This document shows, in pieces, positions 44,281 through 54,021 of a stretch of 64,000 nucleotides of DNA. The notes beneath the pieces were generated by a model. It did not search any database, was not told the DNA's origin, and saw only the letters and a program-made list of their open reading frames with translations. The DNA is taken from NCBI GenBank assembly GCA_023665475.1, contig JAMPEB010000003.1, forward strand, positions 62,001-126,000, in the 5' to 3' direction. Position 1 is the first letter of the stretch; every line of letters begins with the position of its first letter. The position numbers and the translations under genes are program-made. This stretch comes from Lachnoclostridium sp. (GTDB taxonomy: Bacteria > Bacillota > Clostridia > Lachnospirales > Lachnospiraceae).

Positions 44281-45669
44281 ATGAGTGAAAACAAAAAAAT
44301 TCCCTATAAAATTTATCTTGAGGAAAATGAAATTCCCACTGCCTGGTACAATCTTCGGGCCGATATGAAAAATAAACCCGCACCCCTTTTAAATCCGGGC
44401 ACTTTAAAGCCCATGACCGCGGAGGAATTACAGGGTGTGTTCTGCGACGAACTGGTGGCGCAGGAGCTGAATGATACCGATGCGTATATTCCCATTCCTC
44501 AGGAAATCCAGAACTTTTATAAAATGTACCGTCCCTCTCCTTTAGTAAGGGCTTATTGTCTGGAAGAAAAATTGCAGACTCCGGCGAAGATTTATTACAA
44601 ATTTGAAGGAAACAATACCAGCGGAAGCCATAAATTGAACTCCGCCATTGCTCAGGCATATTACGCAAAGAAACAGGGACTTAAGGGTGTTACCACGGAA
44701 ACCGGCGCGGGTCAGTGGGGTACGGCGCTGTCCATGGCATGCTCCTATTTTGATTTGGACTGCCTTGTGTATATGGTAAAGGTTTCTTATGAACAGAAGC
44801 CTTTCCGCCGTGAAGTAATGAGGACTTACGGCGCAACCGTTACACCTTCCCCCAGCACCACTACCGAAGTAGGCAGAAAGATTCTCGCGGAGCATCCCGG
44901 CACCACGGGAAGCCTCGGCTGTGCCATTTCCGAAGCCGTTGAAGCAGAAATCACCAGAGAAGGTTACCGCTATGTGTTGGGCAGCGTTTTGAATCAGGTG
45001 CTGCTCCACCAGACCATTATTGGTTTGGAAACAAAAACAGCTCTTGATAAATATGATATTACCCCCGACCTTATCATCGGATGCGCCGGCGGCGGTTCCA
45101 ACCTTGGAGGACTCATTTCCCCCTTTGCGGGAGAAATCCTCCGGGGCGAAAAAAATTACAGGATTATCGCGGTAGAGCCCGCTTCCTGCCCCAGCTTTAC
45201 AAGAGGCGTATTCGCGTATGATTTCTGCGATACCGGAAAGGTCTGCCCTCTGGCCAAAATGTATACCTTGGGAAGCAGCTTCATTCCTTCCGCAAACCAC
45301 GCAGGAGGACTGCGCTATCACGGCATGAGCCCCATCCTTTCACAGCTTTATCATGACGGCATTATGGAAGCTGTCAGCGTGGAGCAGACAGCCGTATTTG
45401 AAGCAGCTACCCAATTTGCAAGAGTGGAAGGCATCCTTCCCGCCCCCGAAAGCAGCCACGCTATCCGCGTAGCTATAGATGAAGCCTTGAAATGCAAAGA
45501 AACCGGCGAAGAAAAGACCATTGTATTCGGTCTCACCGGCACGGGATATTTCGATATGGTTGCTTACGAGAAATTTAACAATGGAGAAATGTCCGATTAT
45601 ATCCCTACTGACGAGGATTTGAAGCCCGGTTTTGACGGCATCCCCAAATTCCCCGGAAATGAATTTTAG
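44281..45669 (+). CDS. trpB: TrpB2-type tryptophan synthase beta-like protein
   Basis: A 462-residue PLP enzyme of the TrpB2 branch (longer than the about 400 residues of TrpB1). The PLP lysine is in GNNTSGSHKLNSA, the phosphate-binding loop is GCAGGGSNLGG and the catalytic region is TETGAGQWGTALS. TrpB2 proteins often act on free indole or other substrates and lack the TrpA contact surface. No trpA or other trp genes are adjacent. The ATG at 44281 with AGGAAAGG before it is preferred over 44248. It is convergent with azlD, two bases apart. Confidence 0.9.
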   Translation: MSENKKIPYKIYLEENEIPTAWYNLRADMKNKPAPLLNPGTLKPMTAEELQGVFCDELVAQELNDTDAYIPIPQEIQNFYKMYRPSPLVRAYCLEEKLQTPAKIYYKFEGNNTSGSHKLNSAIAQAYYAKKQGLKGVTTETGAGQWGTALSMACSYFDLDCLVYMVKVSYEQKPFRREVMRTYGATVTPSPSTTTEVGRKILAEHPGTTGSLGCAISEAVEAEITREGYRYVLGSVLNQVLLHQTIIGLETKTALDKYDITPDLIIGCAGGGSNLGGLISPFAGEILRGEKNYRIIAVEPASCPSFTRGVFAYDFCDTGKVCPLAKMYTLGSSFIPSANHAGGLRYHGMSPILSQLYHDGIMEAVSVEQTAVFEAATQFARVEGILPAPESSHAIRVAIDEALKCKETGEEKTIVFGLTGTGYFDMVAYEKFNNGEMSDYIPTDEDLKPGFDGIPKFPGNEF

Positions 45670-45670
45670 G

Positions 45671-46003
45671 TTAGAACACCAACTGTATTAACAGCATATA
45701 GCTAACGGTTCCTGCCGCAATGGATAAAAGCATCTGCCTTTTCCACGCGTGAAGCGCTGCCACAACACAGATGGCAATTAACTCCGGAAGTCCGTGGCTT
45801 CCCGTAAGAATATTGACATCCTTTAAGCAATATATAACAAGCAGCCCGAATACCGCAGGGGGCAGCGCCTTTCCCAGATATTGCAGATATTTGGGCGTGG
45901 GCTTCCCCGAGGGAAAGACAACAAACGGCAGGAACCGGGTAATAACCGTTCCCAGAAAAATCATAAATATGGTAATCATCAATTGCGAAAAAGTCATATT
46001 CAT
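45671..46003 (-). CDS. azlD: AzlD-type branched-chain amino acid exporter subunit
   Basis: A 110-residue membrane protein with about four hydrophobic segments, typical of Azl[44 protein letters not shown]. With AzlC it exports branched-chain amino acids. It overlaps the azlC stop by four bases (ATGA). Its own stop is two bases from the stop of the convergent TrpB-like gene. Confidence 0.9.
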   Translation of the reverse strand: MNMTFSQLMITIFMIFLGTVITRFLPFVVFPSGKPTPKYLQYLGKALPPAVFGLLVIYCLKDVNILTGSHGLPELIAICVVAALHAWKRQMLLSIAAGTVSYMLLIQLVF

Positions 46004-46725
46004 TCCGTTTCACCGCCCTTCTCAATAGGTTTCCTCAAAATAGTGAGCATTCCGATAATTGCTATCATGGTTGGAATAATAAAATAATCCGCCCCGAATA
46101 TAATCAGGCACAGCAGCGACAATCCCAGCCCCAGTAATGCGCTGGAATGATTTTTCTCCTTCATCCACTGCTCCATGAAAATCACCACAAACATGGCAGT
46201 CATAACAAACTCAATGCCTTCTGTGTTAAAATGAATAAAAGAACCGAAAATGCCTCCCAATGCGGAACCCATAACCCAATAAAACTGGTCTAACAGGGTC
46301 ACAAAAATCATAAACCATCCCTTATCCACATCTTCCGGGACCTCTGCCGTACAGTTGACGGAAAAAGTCTCATCACACATGCCGAAAATCAGATAAAGGG
46401 ATTTCCAACCCCTGCCCCTGTATTTATCCAACATGGAAATTCCGTAAAAGAGATGTCTGGCATTGACCATAAGAGTCATCGCCAGCGCCTGAAAGGGATT
46501 AAAAATGCCTGCCAGCATATTCACGGCAACAAACTGCATGGAACCGGCAAATACCATAACACTCATCAACAGGGTATACCAGACGGAAAATCCTGACACA
46601 TTCATATATATGCCATAAGAAATCCCCAAAAACGAGAATCCTGCAAGGATTGGCAGCGTATGGGGAAATGCCGCTATCAACGCTTTTTTCATTTGTGCTT
46701 TACGGGAAACTGCTTTCTCTTCCAT
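46000..46725 (-). CDS. azlC: AzlC-type branched-chain amino acid exporter subunit
   Basis: A 241-residue membrane protein with about six to eight hydrophobic segments. AzlC hallmarks are [35 protein letters not shown] and [15 protein letters not shown]. The frame extends to 46776, but the ATG at 46725 ([11 protein letters not shown]) gives the family's usual length; ribosome-site support is weak (AGGACA), so the start is uncertain. It is followed by azlD with a four-base overlap. It functions opposite to the livK/livH importer at the left edge of the window. Confidence 0.88.
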   Translation of the reverse strand: MEEKAVSRKAQMKKALIAAFPHTLPILAGFSFLGISYGIYMNVSGFSVWYTLLMSVMVFAGSMQFVAVNMLAGIFNPFQALAMTLMVNARHLFYGISMLDKYRGRGWKSLYLIFGMCDETFSVNCTAEVPEDVDKGWFMIFVTLLDQFYWVMGSALGGIFGSFIHFNTEGIEFVMTAMFVVIFMEQWMKEKNHSSALLGLGLSLLCLIIFGADYFIIPTMIAIIGMLTILRKPIEKGGETE

Positions 46726-46815
46726 TGTCCTGTACACTTTCTTTTTGACCGTTTTGATTCCTCTGCCATTATACACCGCCTTCCGTAAAATGACAAGGAG
46801 CCTTAAAAATAATTC

Positions 46816-48336
46816 TTAAGCAGGCACCTGCCCTATCTTTCGCACATTGCTTCCGTCGATATTCATACGGTAATAAGGATGCGGTCCATCTGTGTATATA
46901 TGCAATATAATTTCTCCCCCGCTTACCTCATAGATAAAGGCAAGATACGGGGGTCTTTCCTCTAAAACCTCCTGTCCTTCTGCCACATATCTGTACTCAA
47001 ATACCTCTTCCTTCTCACTTCCGTCCTCGTTCATCCGATGAAGGATAAGCCCCACCGTATCTTCCTCCTGTATCAAGGTTTCCTTTCCATCCCGCAATGC
47101 CTTATAAGTAATATTTTCCACAATCTCCGTAGTATAATAAATTTTTCCCTGATACCACTCCAAATCATCTATGGCAGTGTCTGACTCCGCAAGGACAGAT
47201 ACCCTCTTATCCTCCCAGCTATACATCAACAGATATTCTTTTGAATTGTCCGAATCCGAATACGGATTCAGCAGTATACCATTTTCATCATTATAGTCAC
47301 TGGATGACCCCTGCTGTCTTTCCGCATACGCCTTTATAGCTTCGGAAAGCCGCAGCTTCTCTGTTTCCTCCATGCCAGCTACATCCTCTGCGAATGTAAC
47401 CGCATTTACTGTCCAATCCGTCACACGGTCCGGCGCAAGCCACCAGCGCTTCCCTGCCTGATAAAGAGTGGGCATTTCATCTAAGGAAACCTCGTAAACC
47501 AAATCAAACACCGGTTCTTCCTCCCAATGCTCTTCCATATAGTCGGACTCATCGTTCCGTACCTTGCGAATCCCTGTTCCCCTCTCCCAATCATTTGCCG
47601 CATAAGAAGTAATATAGCTATAATAGCCGGAAGCCTCCTCAAATTTTGTAAAATACCATGTGCCGTCAATATAGCGATAAGTATAATCCTCCGACCATCT
47701 CCATGCACTGCCCCCATAAGCATGGGTTGTAAAGGCGTCTCCTTCTGCCGTCAGCGGAAGATAGGGATCTCCGTATATACCGCCCTCGTCACGGTTTCGT
47801 ATCAGATTTTCATCCTGAAAGGATAAACGATAGGAGCCGTCCTCACAGCTTTCCACTGCAAATAAAATACGCGGACAGTTCCAATACTCCAATAAAAATC
47901 CTTCATCCTCATTCCAGATAATAGTGACACTCAGCACTCCCACATAATCCGTGATTTTATCTTCGTTAAAATCCAGTTCCACGCTGTCCGCCAGCTCCCA
48001 CCCTTCGGGCACAAAATCCGAAAGCTTCCGTCCTTTTTCCGGAAGCTTGGGCGTCTCTACAAAAACCGGTTCCTTCTGCACAGCATTTTCCGTCTCTCCC
48101 TGTGCATCTTCCACCTTCTCCTGCACCTTTTTCTCTTCCGCAGCCCGCACCGATAAAGTCTCGGATGCTTCCTTAAAACCCTGTCCTGTGGTCAGGCAGA
48201 ATGCGCCTGCCGCCTCTGCCTGCTGTCTATTTTCCTCTCCGCATCCCGCAAGCATTGCGGAAAATGCGAAAAGCAGCATGACAACAGACAGAATTCTTTT
48301 TGTCCGATTGCTATTCCCTATACTGATATTTCCCAT
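46816..48336 (-). CDS. Predicted lipoprotein of unknown function
   Basis: A 506-residue exported protein. A lipoprotein signal ends in AMLAGC at about residue 30, followed by a Glu-rich linker. The rest is beta-rich with many Tyr/Trp and acidic residues; the C-terminal third shows DGSEKEEV and a closing YRMNIDGSNVRKIGQV, a pattern seen in TolB/DUF5050-like propeller blades, but I cannot assign a family. The ATG at 48336 has AAAGG five bases before it; the frame to 48396 is not needed. A similar-sized lipoprotein gene lies just upstream on the same strand. Confidence 0.75.
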   Translation of the reverse strand: MGNISIGNSNRTKRILSVVMLLFAFSAMLAGCGEENRQQAEAAGAFCLTTGQGFKEASETLSVRAAEEKKVQEKVEDAQGETENAVQKEPVFVETPKLPEKGRKLSDFVPEGWELADSVELDFNEDKITDYVGVLSVTIIWNEDEGFLLEYWNCPRILFAVESCEDGSYRLSFQDENLIRNRDEGGIYGDPYLPLTAEGDAFTTHAYGGSAWRWSEDYTYRYIDGTWYFTKFEEASGYYSYITSYAANDWERGTGIRKVRNDESDYMEEHWEEEPVFDLVYEVSLDEMPTLYQAGKRWWLAPDRVTDWTVNAVTFAEDVAGMEETEKLRLSEAIKAYAERQQGSSSDYNDENGILLNPYSDSDNSKEYLLMYSWEDKRVSVLAESDTAIDDLEWYQGKIYYTTEIVENITYKALRDGKETLIQEEDTVGLILHRMNEDGSEKEEVFEYRYVAEGQEVLEERPPYLAFIYEVSGGEIILHIYTDGPHPYYRMNIDGSNVRKIGQVPA

Positions 48337-48514
48337 AGATACCTTTCTCCATGTGTATTCCGTAACCGGTAATTGCGAAACTCCTGACGCTGACATAAAC
48401 CGCGCCCCTGCATATCCTTACTTGTAGAATATAGCAGGGGGCGGCATCATAACGGCATATTTTTTGCATCTGTTTTGCATCATCTCTATTAATTATCACA
48501 TTATTGTACTTATT

Positions 48515-49981
48515 TCACGGCACAAACTCAAACAAGGTGATTCCGTTATGAGTCCCTCTCCTCACATTTAAGCAGTATGCCGGCGTATCATTATCATCCT
48601 CATAAATATAAAATCTCTCGGTATCCGAGCCCGTACCATACATCCAGATATACATCAGCCTGTCCTTGTCATATTTGCATTCATAGCTACTGCTTTCCCA
48701 TTGAAACATATCCTCCAAAGGTATAAACGAAATATCCGGTTTCCCCTCCGTGTAGTAAGGGGCTAATACGCTATAAGGGTCCTCCGTCTCCGAAAGCTTA
48801 ATCTTCTCGCACCCTTGAAACATAAATCCGCTCATATCCGTAAAATCCTCCTTGGGATATGCAAAATATCCACAGCCAATTTCTTTTTCCTTGTCATAAT
48901 AAAGCGTAAGGCAAACCTCCTCATGGGACCAGACAACTCCATCACCGGATTCATTCTGCCACCGATACTCATGCAAAATATTTTCTTTCGCCAAGCCTGC
49001 CTGACGAAGAAAGGCTTCCTCCCCGCCCTTCGGAACATCCATAAAGCTATAGTCCTCTTTGGCCAAACGGTTAAAACTGCAGAACCGGGGATACACCTCC
49101 AGAAAAGCATAAGGCACCATGGAGGCCTCCATAGAGTCTTCCATGGAGGTTTCCTCATAGCAGAAATAGTATTCTCCCTCCCCCGGCAAATCCGCATATA
49201 TCAGGCGTTCCCATTCATCATAAGCATAATACTGCTCTTGGCAGACCCTATAGACAAGGTCCCCGCCCACACATTTTTTCGCAACATAGGGATTAAACAG
49301 ACAGGTTTTCTCACGCAGACATGCTTTTTTCTGCAAATTCCCATCCTCCCCATAGGAAAAGCTAACCTGAAAAATCTCCTCCTTCTCCCGATTTCCAAAA
49401 CCCCTGTCCACAACTCCCATAACCTTATAGGAGCAGAGCCTGTCCTCAGAATCATACTCATAAGACTCCTCATAATCCGTAACATGCTTTATCCAATAAG
49501 CGGGAAGCCTGTCACTCTTTGTATAGGATTCATCACCATAGGCTACCTTTGTGGAATAGGGATTGGGATAATTCCAGCTCCAAAAACCATCAGTATCATA
49601 TCCTGAAATCTCAAAGCCCAGTAGCTCCATGCCGGCTTCGGTTTCCTCATATTTGATTCCGCAGCCCTTCCCCGTCTCCTTATCAAAATATAGCTCCGCT
49701 CCGATTGTTCCTCCCTGTCCCGGAAAACAAAGCGGAGAAATATCCGCTGCGCCATGGCGCTTTAGATATTCCTCCTTATCTGCCTCACAAATCAGCTCAT
49801 ATTGTGTATTTACATAGTTTCCCCTTCGCAGGAGCACATACAAAGCATCCGCCGGTCCATGATTTTCATTTGCATACCTTAAGTCCGCCTTGGGAACCTC
49901 CTTATTCGCACATCCCGCCAAAACGATCAGGCACATAAACATTATGATAATATGTCTCCGTCTCTTTCTTCTTTGTATCAT
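48515..49981 (-). CDS. Predicted lipoprotein with YD-repeat-like segments
   Basis: A 488-residue exported protein. The signal peptide is basic (MIQRRKRRRH) and ends in a lipobox LIVLAGC at about residue 23. The sequence is Tyr/Glu-rich with segments such as ESYEYDSEDRLCSY and YYAYDEWERLIY that resemble YD repeats, though not in a clear array. A short SMEDSMEASM repeat is present. The frame starts at a TTG (50014); the ATG at 49981, with GGGGGA before it, is preferred. No family recognised. It follows the 138-residue hypothetical gene by 16 bases. Confidence 0.75.
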   Translation of the reverse strand: MIQRRKRRRHIIIMFMCLIVLAGCANKEVPKADLRYANENHGPADALYVLLRRGNYVNTQYELICEADKEEYLKRHGAADISPLCFPGQGGTIGAELYFDKETGKGCGIKYEETEAGMELLGFEISGYDTDGFWSWNYPNPYSTKVAYGDESYTKSDRLPAYWIKHVTDYEESYEYDSEDRLCSYKVMGVVDRGFGNREKEEIFQVSFSYGEDGNLQKKACLREKTCLFNPYVAKKCVGGDLVYRVCQEQYYAYDEWERLIYADLPGEGEYYFCYEETSMEDSMEASMVPYAFLEVYPRFCSFNRLAKEDYSFMDVPKGGEEAFLRQAGLAKENILHEYRWQNESGDGVVWSHEEVCLTLYYDKEKEIGCGYFAYPKEDFTDMSGFMFQGCEKIKLSETEDPYSVLAPYYTEGKPDISFIPLEDMFQWESSSYECKYDKDRLMYIWMYGTGSDTERFYIYEDDNDTPAYCLNVRRGTHNGITLFEFVP

Positions 49982-49997
49982 GCCGAAAATTCCCCCG

Positions 49998-50414
49998 TTA
50001 CGCCTTTTTATCAAAGGTGGATGTATTTCCGCCGTCCGCCATATTCATAAAGGTAGCTTTATCATTATGGGGAAACAGCATCTCCATATATAAATTGCCC
50101 AGCAGATTTTTAACCACTTCATCATCCACATTGATATTGGGAAAAGCATTCATTTCCAAGCGTCTTAATCTTTCCAGAATTTCCTCTATGCTCTGCTGAA
50201 TGGGAGGGTTCTGCTCCGGCTCGGGGCATGGGGATTTTTTATCCGGCGATTCCATAATCGGTTTAGCTTCCGGAATGTTATATACCACATTTTTACAGGT
50301 TTTCGCAAAGCATTCCGGGTCGTACTCGGCCAGATAAGCCAAATCATCCATGGTCAGCATTTTTTTGTTATGTATTTTCAAATAGATATTGACAAGGCGA
50401 GTATCTTTTCCCAT
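49998..50414 (-). CDS. Conserved hypothetical protein
   Basis: A 138-residue cytoplasmic protein. An N-terminal helical part (LVNIYLKIHNKKMLTMDDLAYLAEYDPECF) is followed by a Pro/Glu-rich linker around residues 70-90 and a C-terminal helical part with LEMNAFPNINVDDEVVKNLLG. I do not recognise a named family, though proteins with this start occur in Lachnospiraceae. The ATG at 50414 has AAGGGGGG six bases before it and is preferred over 50468. Confidence 0.7.
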   Translation of the reverse strand: MGKDTRLVNIYLKIHNKKMLTMDDLAYLAEYDPECFAKTCKNVVYNIPEAKPIMESPDKKSPCPEPEQNPPIQQSIEEILERLRRLEMNAFPNINVDDEVVKNLLGNLYMEMLFPHNDKATFMNMADGGNTSTFDKKA

Positions 50415-50495
50415 GGCTGTCCCCCCTTCCCTAATTCTATTATACACATTCCTCCCAACCTTTTCCACTGCTTTTTTAAAGACTTATATTGCTGT

Positions 50496-50975
50496 TCACT
50501 TATGGTACGGCTCCCCGTTTATAATGCGGAATGCACGGTAAATCTGCTCGCTTAAAATCACCCGCATCAACTGGTGGGGAAATGTCATATCCGAAAAACT
50601 GAGAGCAAAGTCGGAACGCTCCGTCACTGTACGGTGAAGTCCCAGAGACCCTCCAATCACAAAAACAAGGCTGCTCTTTCCTTCAAGAGCAGCCTTATCA
50701 AGCCACTGTGAGAATTCTATGGAAGAAAGCTTATTGCCTGCGATTTCCAAAGTACATACAAAGGTATCTTCTTTGATTTTAGAAAGGATGCGCTTTGCCT
50801 CCTTTTCCTTAATCTGCTCTTCCTGCGCCGGTTTTGCATTGTCCGGCGTCATTTCATCCGCTACTTCCACCACTTCAAATTTACAGTACCTACCCAGCCT
50901 TTTGGCATATTCCTCCAGAGCGTCCCTGTAAAATTTCTCTTTGATTTTGCCCACGCATATCATTGTAATCTTCAT
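50496..50975 (-). CDS. rlmH: 23S rRNA pseudouridine-1915 N3-methyltransferase RlmH
   Basis: A 159-residue SPOUT-fold methyltransferase acting on 23S rRNA helix 69. The knotted SAM-binding C-terminus FVIGGSLGLHRTVTERSDFALSFSDMTFPHQLMRVILSEQIYRA is intact, and the length matches the family. It is usually near the origin or in an operon end; here it lies between small genes on the minus strand. Confidence 0.95.
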   Translation of the reverse strand: MKITMICVGKIKEKFYRDALEEYAKRLGRYCKFEVVEVADEMTPDNAKPAQEEQIKEKEAKRILSKIKEDTFVCTLEIAGNKLSSIEFSQWLDKAALEGKSSLVFVIGGSLGLHRTVTERSDFALSFSDMTFPHQLMRVILSEQIYRAFRIINGEPYHK

Positions 50976-50993
50976 GTCTGTGTATTCTGTTTT

Positions 50994-51968
50994 TTAGTTC
51001 GTATGCTTTGCTTCCTCAGGAACCGAAAAATCTGTTGCGGTACCAAAATCAGAACAGGTCATGCTCATGGTCATCTTGGGGATGCTCATGCTGATTCCTG
51101 CCGCCTGCTCTCCCATGGCGCCCACCATATTGGACATCAACTTATCCATAATCTCTGTCATATCCATTTCGTATTTTACAGGATATAAAGTTTCCTCATC
51201 AACCCATACATAAGTAACCAGCTCGCCCAAACCGTCCATCATACCTTCCATCTGGCTTTCGCTAAGACCGAGAGAGGCAAGGGAATCCAGAGAGCCGGAG
51301 TTCAATATCGTTTCTTTCATTTCATCACCGGTCATGGCATAAGAATACTTATAGGCATTGGCGCCGTTTACTTCTTCCATGCCCTCCAATGTATAAAGGG
51401 AACTTTCCTGAATATAGGAACTCATGCTTCTGCGGGCATCATATGCCTCCAAATCCATTGCTCCTGCTACTTGGGACTGCCATGTCTGCCCGTCATAAAT
51501 ATAGGTCATGATACTTCCGTCTTCTGCGGTTTCCGCATACATTTCCATTTTCTGGGAGCCCAGTTCCTTCATGTCCATGTCCATTTCCATCTTAATCTTC
51601 AAAGTAGGCTCATAAAAACAGGTCATGTGCATCTCGGTAACAGACTCTATGGTCTGTGTCTCCCCGCCTGCTGACATTTTCATGTCCATCTCCATAATCA
51701 TCTCCGCTTCCATGTTGGATGCGGAATTCATATTTTTCAGCGCTTCCCCCATGGGGTCTTCCACGGACTTCACATCTTTGACATCTTTTACATCATCTTT
51801 GACACCATCTTTTACATCATCTTTTCCGTCTTTCCCGGACAGTTCCGCTCCCGCCTCAACCGAAGAACCTCTGCCTCCGGCAACATCTTCGCTGTCCTTC
51901 TCTCCGCATGCCGCTAAAGAGAAAGTCATTACGGCTGCAAGAAGTAATGTTAAAACCTTCTTTTTCAT
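50994..51968 (-). CDS. DUF6612-like lipoprotein
   Basis: A 324-residue exported protein. The lipoprotein signal ends in FSLAAC near residue 22. A low-complexity linker of D/K/V repeats (KDDVKDGVKDDVKDVKDVK, residues 49-70) precedes a Met-rich domain with EMIMEMDMKMSAGGETQTIES and QKMEMYAETAEDGSIMTYIYDGQTW, similar to the DUF6612 group of Gram-positive lipoproteins, whose role is unknown. The ATG at 51968 has GAGGGAGATT before it and is preferred over 51980. Confidence 0.8.
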   Translation of the reverse strand: MKKKVLTLLLAAVMTFSLAACGEKDSEDVAGGRGSSVEAGAELSGKDGKDDVKDGVKDDVKDVKDVKSVEDPMGEALKNMNSASNMEAEMIMEMDMKMSAGGETQTIESVTEMHMTCFYEPTLKIKMEMDMDMKELGSQKMEMYAETAEDGSIMTYIYDGQTWQSQVAGAMDLEAYDARRSMSSYIQESSLYTLEGMEEVNGANAYKYSYAMTGDEMKETILNSGSLDSLASLGLSESQMEGMMDGLGELVTYVWVDEETLYPVKYEMDMTEIMDKLMSNMVGAMGEQAAGISMSIPKMTMSMTCSDFGTATDFSVPEEAKHTN

Positions 51969-52030
51969 AATCTCCCTCATTTCCGTGCATTCCGCACATC
52001 ATCTTTAAATTTGTAAACAGTAACATTACT

Positions 52031-52058
52031 ATAATATCATATATTTTTACTTTGTAAA
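52031..52058 (-). promoter_or_regulatory. Candidate promoter of the DUF6612-like gene
   Basis: Minus-strand TTTACA (52053-52058), a 16-base spacer and TATTAT (52031-52036). TTTGTAAAC occurs twice in the flanking A/T-rich DNA (near 52012 and 52052). The -35 overlaps the end of the upstream membrane-protein gene. Confidence 0.45.
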
Positions 52059-52556
52059 CACCTTTTCATAAACTTTTTCATCAATAAAATGCTCCAAAAA
52101 AGCCTGATCCAGATTCACAAACTGATGATTCAGCATTTTTTTCATCTGCTCACAACGCTTAAAATACAAAGTTTCTTCCGTATCTTCTCCTGTTTTTTCA
52201 ATTTCTCCGTCAATCATATCCTCACGGAAATTCTTATTGCACCATTCCAGCAGGATTTCCTGCAGATGATTCTCCGACTCCGCTTTTTTCGCAAAAATTC
52301 TGGCGTTTTTCATGGAGATTGCTCCCATGACGATAAACAGCAAAAAGATTGCGCTCATCACGCCATAAGTCAGATACGAGCTTCCTAACCGGAACGGAAT
52401 CATGCCCATGATTCCCAGTATGACGACAAGAATGCCGACTACTCCCATGAGCAAAAGAACCCACCCGAAAGAGCGGTTTTCCTCCGCCCTTTCGGCGCTG
52501 TTCTGATAGAGCCGGGACTCTTCGATTGTATCATCGTATTGTGGACTCAAGGGCAT
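52047..52556 (-). CDS. Small membrane protein, unknown function
   Basis: A 169-residue protein with a polar N-terminus (about 30 residues), two transmembrane helices (WVLLLMGVVGILVVILGIMG and the following GVMSAIFLLFIVMGAIS), and a charged helical C-terminal domain ending VYEKVFTK. It follows the nfnB gene by 11 bases on the same strand and may be part of its transcript. No family recognised. Confidence 0.75.
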   Translation of the reverse strand: MPLSPQYDDTIEESRLYQNSAERAEENRSFGWVLLLMGVVGILVVILGIMGMIPFRLGSSYLTYGVMSAIFLLFIVMGAISMKNARIFAKKAESENHLQEILLEWCNKNFREDMIDGEIEKTGEDTEETLYFKRCEQMKKMLNHQFVNLDQAFLEHFIDEKVYEKVFTK

Positions 52557-52567
52557 ATACCTCCGCT

Positions 52568-53953
52568 TTATCTTCCGCTCAGATATTCATCGATTCCTTT
52601 CGCTGCCGCCTTTCCCGCACCCATGGCAAGAATTACGGTTGCCGCTCCTGTCACGGCGTCGCCGCCGGCATAAACGCCCTCCTTGGTTGTCTTTCCGTTT
52701 GCTTCGTCCGCAATGATACATTTCCACTTGTTGGTCTCCAAGCCTTCCGTAGTAGAAGAAATCAAAGGATTGGGCGAAGTTCCCAGAGACATAATAACGG
52801 TATCAAGCTCCATCGTAAACTCGGAATCGGGAACCTCCACCGGTCTGCGTCTGCCGGATTCGTCCGGCTCACCCAACTCCATGCGAATGCATTTCATGCC
52901 TGTCACCCAGCCTTTTTCATCGGAAAGAATCTCTGTAGGATTGGTCAGAAGGTCAAAGATAATTCCCTCTTCTTTTGCATGATGTACTTCTTCCACTCTG
53001 GCGGGAAGTTCCTCTTCGCTTCTTCTGTATACAATATGTACCTCCGCACCCAGCCGAAGCGCCGTTCTTGCCGCATCCATCGCCACATTTCCGCCGCCTA
53101 CCACGGCAACCTTTTTGCCGCGCATGATGGGCGTGTTAGAGGTCTCATCAAACGCTTTCATCAAATTACTTCTGGTAAGATATTCGTTTGCGGAAAATAC
53201 GCCGTTTGCGTTCTCTCCGGGAATTCCCATGAATTTGGGAAGTCCTGCGCCGGAGCCGATAAACACGGCGTTGAAACCTTCTTCTTCCAGCAATTCATCT
53301 ATGGTAACGGATTTGCCGATTACCACATTGGTTTCAATGGTAACGCCCAAAGCCTTTACATTATCGATTTCTTTCTGTACCACATCCTCTTTGGGCAGAC
53401 GGAATTCCGGTATGCCGTATACCAATACGCCGCCCGCTTCATGGAGCGCCTCAAAAATCGTCACATCATAGCCCATTTTGGCAAGGTCGCCCGCACAGGT
53501 CAGTCCCGCGGGACCGGAACCGATGACAGCCACTTTCTTACCCTTTTTCTCTGTTGCCCCATTGGGTTTTATACCGTGCTCCCTTGCCCAATCCGCCGTG
53601 AAACGCTCCAATTTTCCGATGGAAATCGGCTCTCCCTTGATGCCTCTGATACATTTGCCCTCGCACTGGCTTTCCTGAGGGCACACGCGCCCACAGACAG
53701 CCGGAAGCGCACTGGATTCGCTGATAATCTGATAAGCGGCTTCCACATCTCCCTCTTTCACCTTTTCAATAAATCCGGGAATGTCAATCGCCACCGGGCA
53801 GCCTTTGATACACTGCGCGTTTTTGCAGTTAATACATCTGGAAGCCTCTTCCATGGCCTCTTCCTTGTTATATCCTAAACATACCTCTTTAAAATTAGCA
53901 GCACGCTCTTTTGCGTCCTGTTCCCTTACAGGCACTTTCTTTAATACATCCAT
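52568..53953 (-). CDS. nfnB: NfnB-type subunit (GltA family) of NADH-dependent ferredoxin:NADP+ oxidoreductase
   Basis: A 461-residue FeS flavoprotein. The N-terminal domain has two [4Fe-4S]-type Cys clusters (C-x2-C-x4-C-x3-C around residue 37, then C-x3-C-x5-C-x3-C around residue 88), followed by FAD-binding GSGPAGLTCAGDLAKMG and NAD(P)-binding VVGGGNVAMDAARTALRLG. Such proteins are often labelled glutamate synthase small chain, but no large glutamate synthase subunit is near. The gene instead lies directly downstream of an NfnA-type gene, as in clostridial electron-bifurcating NfnAB. It would balance NADH, NADPH and reduced ferredoxin. Confidence 0.85.
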   Translation of the reverse strand: MDVLKKVPVREQDAKERAANFKEVCLGYNKEEAMEEASRCINCKNAQCIKGCPVAIDIPGFIEKVKEGDVEAAYQIISESSALPAVCGRVCPQESQCEGKCIRGIKGEPISIGKLERFTADWAREHGIKPNGATEKKGKKVAVIGSGPAGLTCAGDLAKMGYDVTIFEALHEAGGVLVYGIPEFRLPKEDVVQKEIDNVKALGVTIETNVVIGKSVTIDELLEEEGFNAVFIGSGAGLPKFMGIPGENANGVFSANEYLTRSNLMKAFDETSNTPIMRGKKVAVVGGGNVAMDAARTALRLGAEVHIVYRRSEEELPARVEEVHHAKEEGIIFDLLTNPTEILSDEKGWVTGMKCIRMELGEPDESGRRRPVEVPDSEFTMELDTVIMSLGTSPNPLISSTTEGLETNKWKCIIADEANGKTTKEGVYAGGDAVTGAATVILAMGAGKAAAKGIDEYLSGR

Positions 53954-54021
53954 ATTTTTTCCTCATTTCTGCGCTGCTTTTATGGCCCAGCGCCGCCACA
54001 AATCTGCTTTATACTTGTTCT

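Noticed and set aside
48372-48384. ATTGCGAAACTCC near the lipoprotein start as another MITE fragment
   Set aside because: Only 13 bases match the 25.8-kb element and no terminal repeat partner is present; chance is likely.
52526-53878. 450-codon plus-strand frame opposite nfnB
   Set aside because: It is the antisense shadow of a clear FeS flavoprotein gene; no family features or ribosome site.
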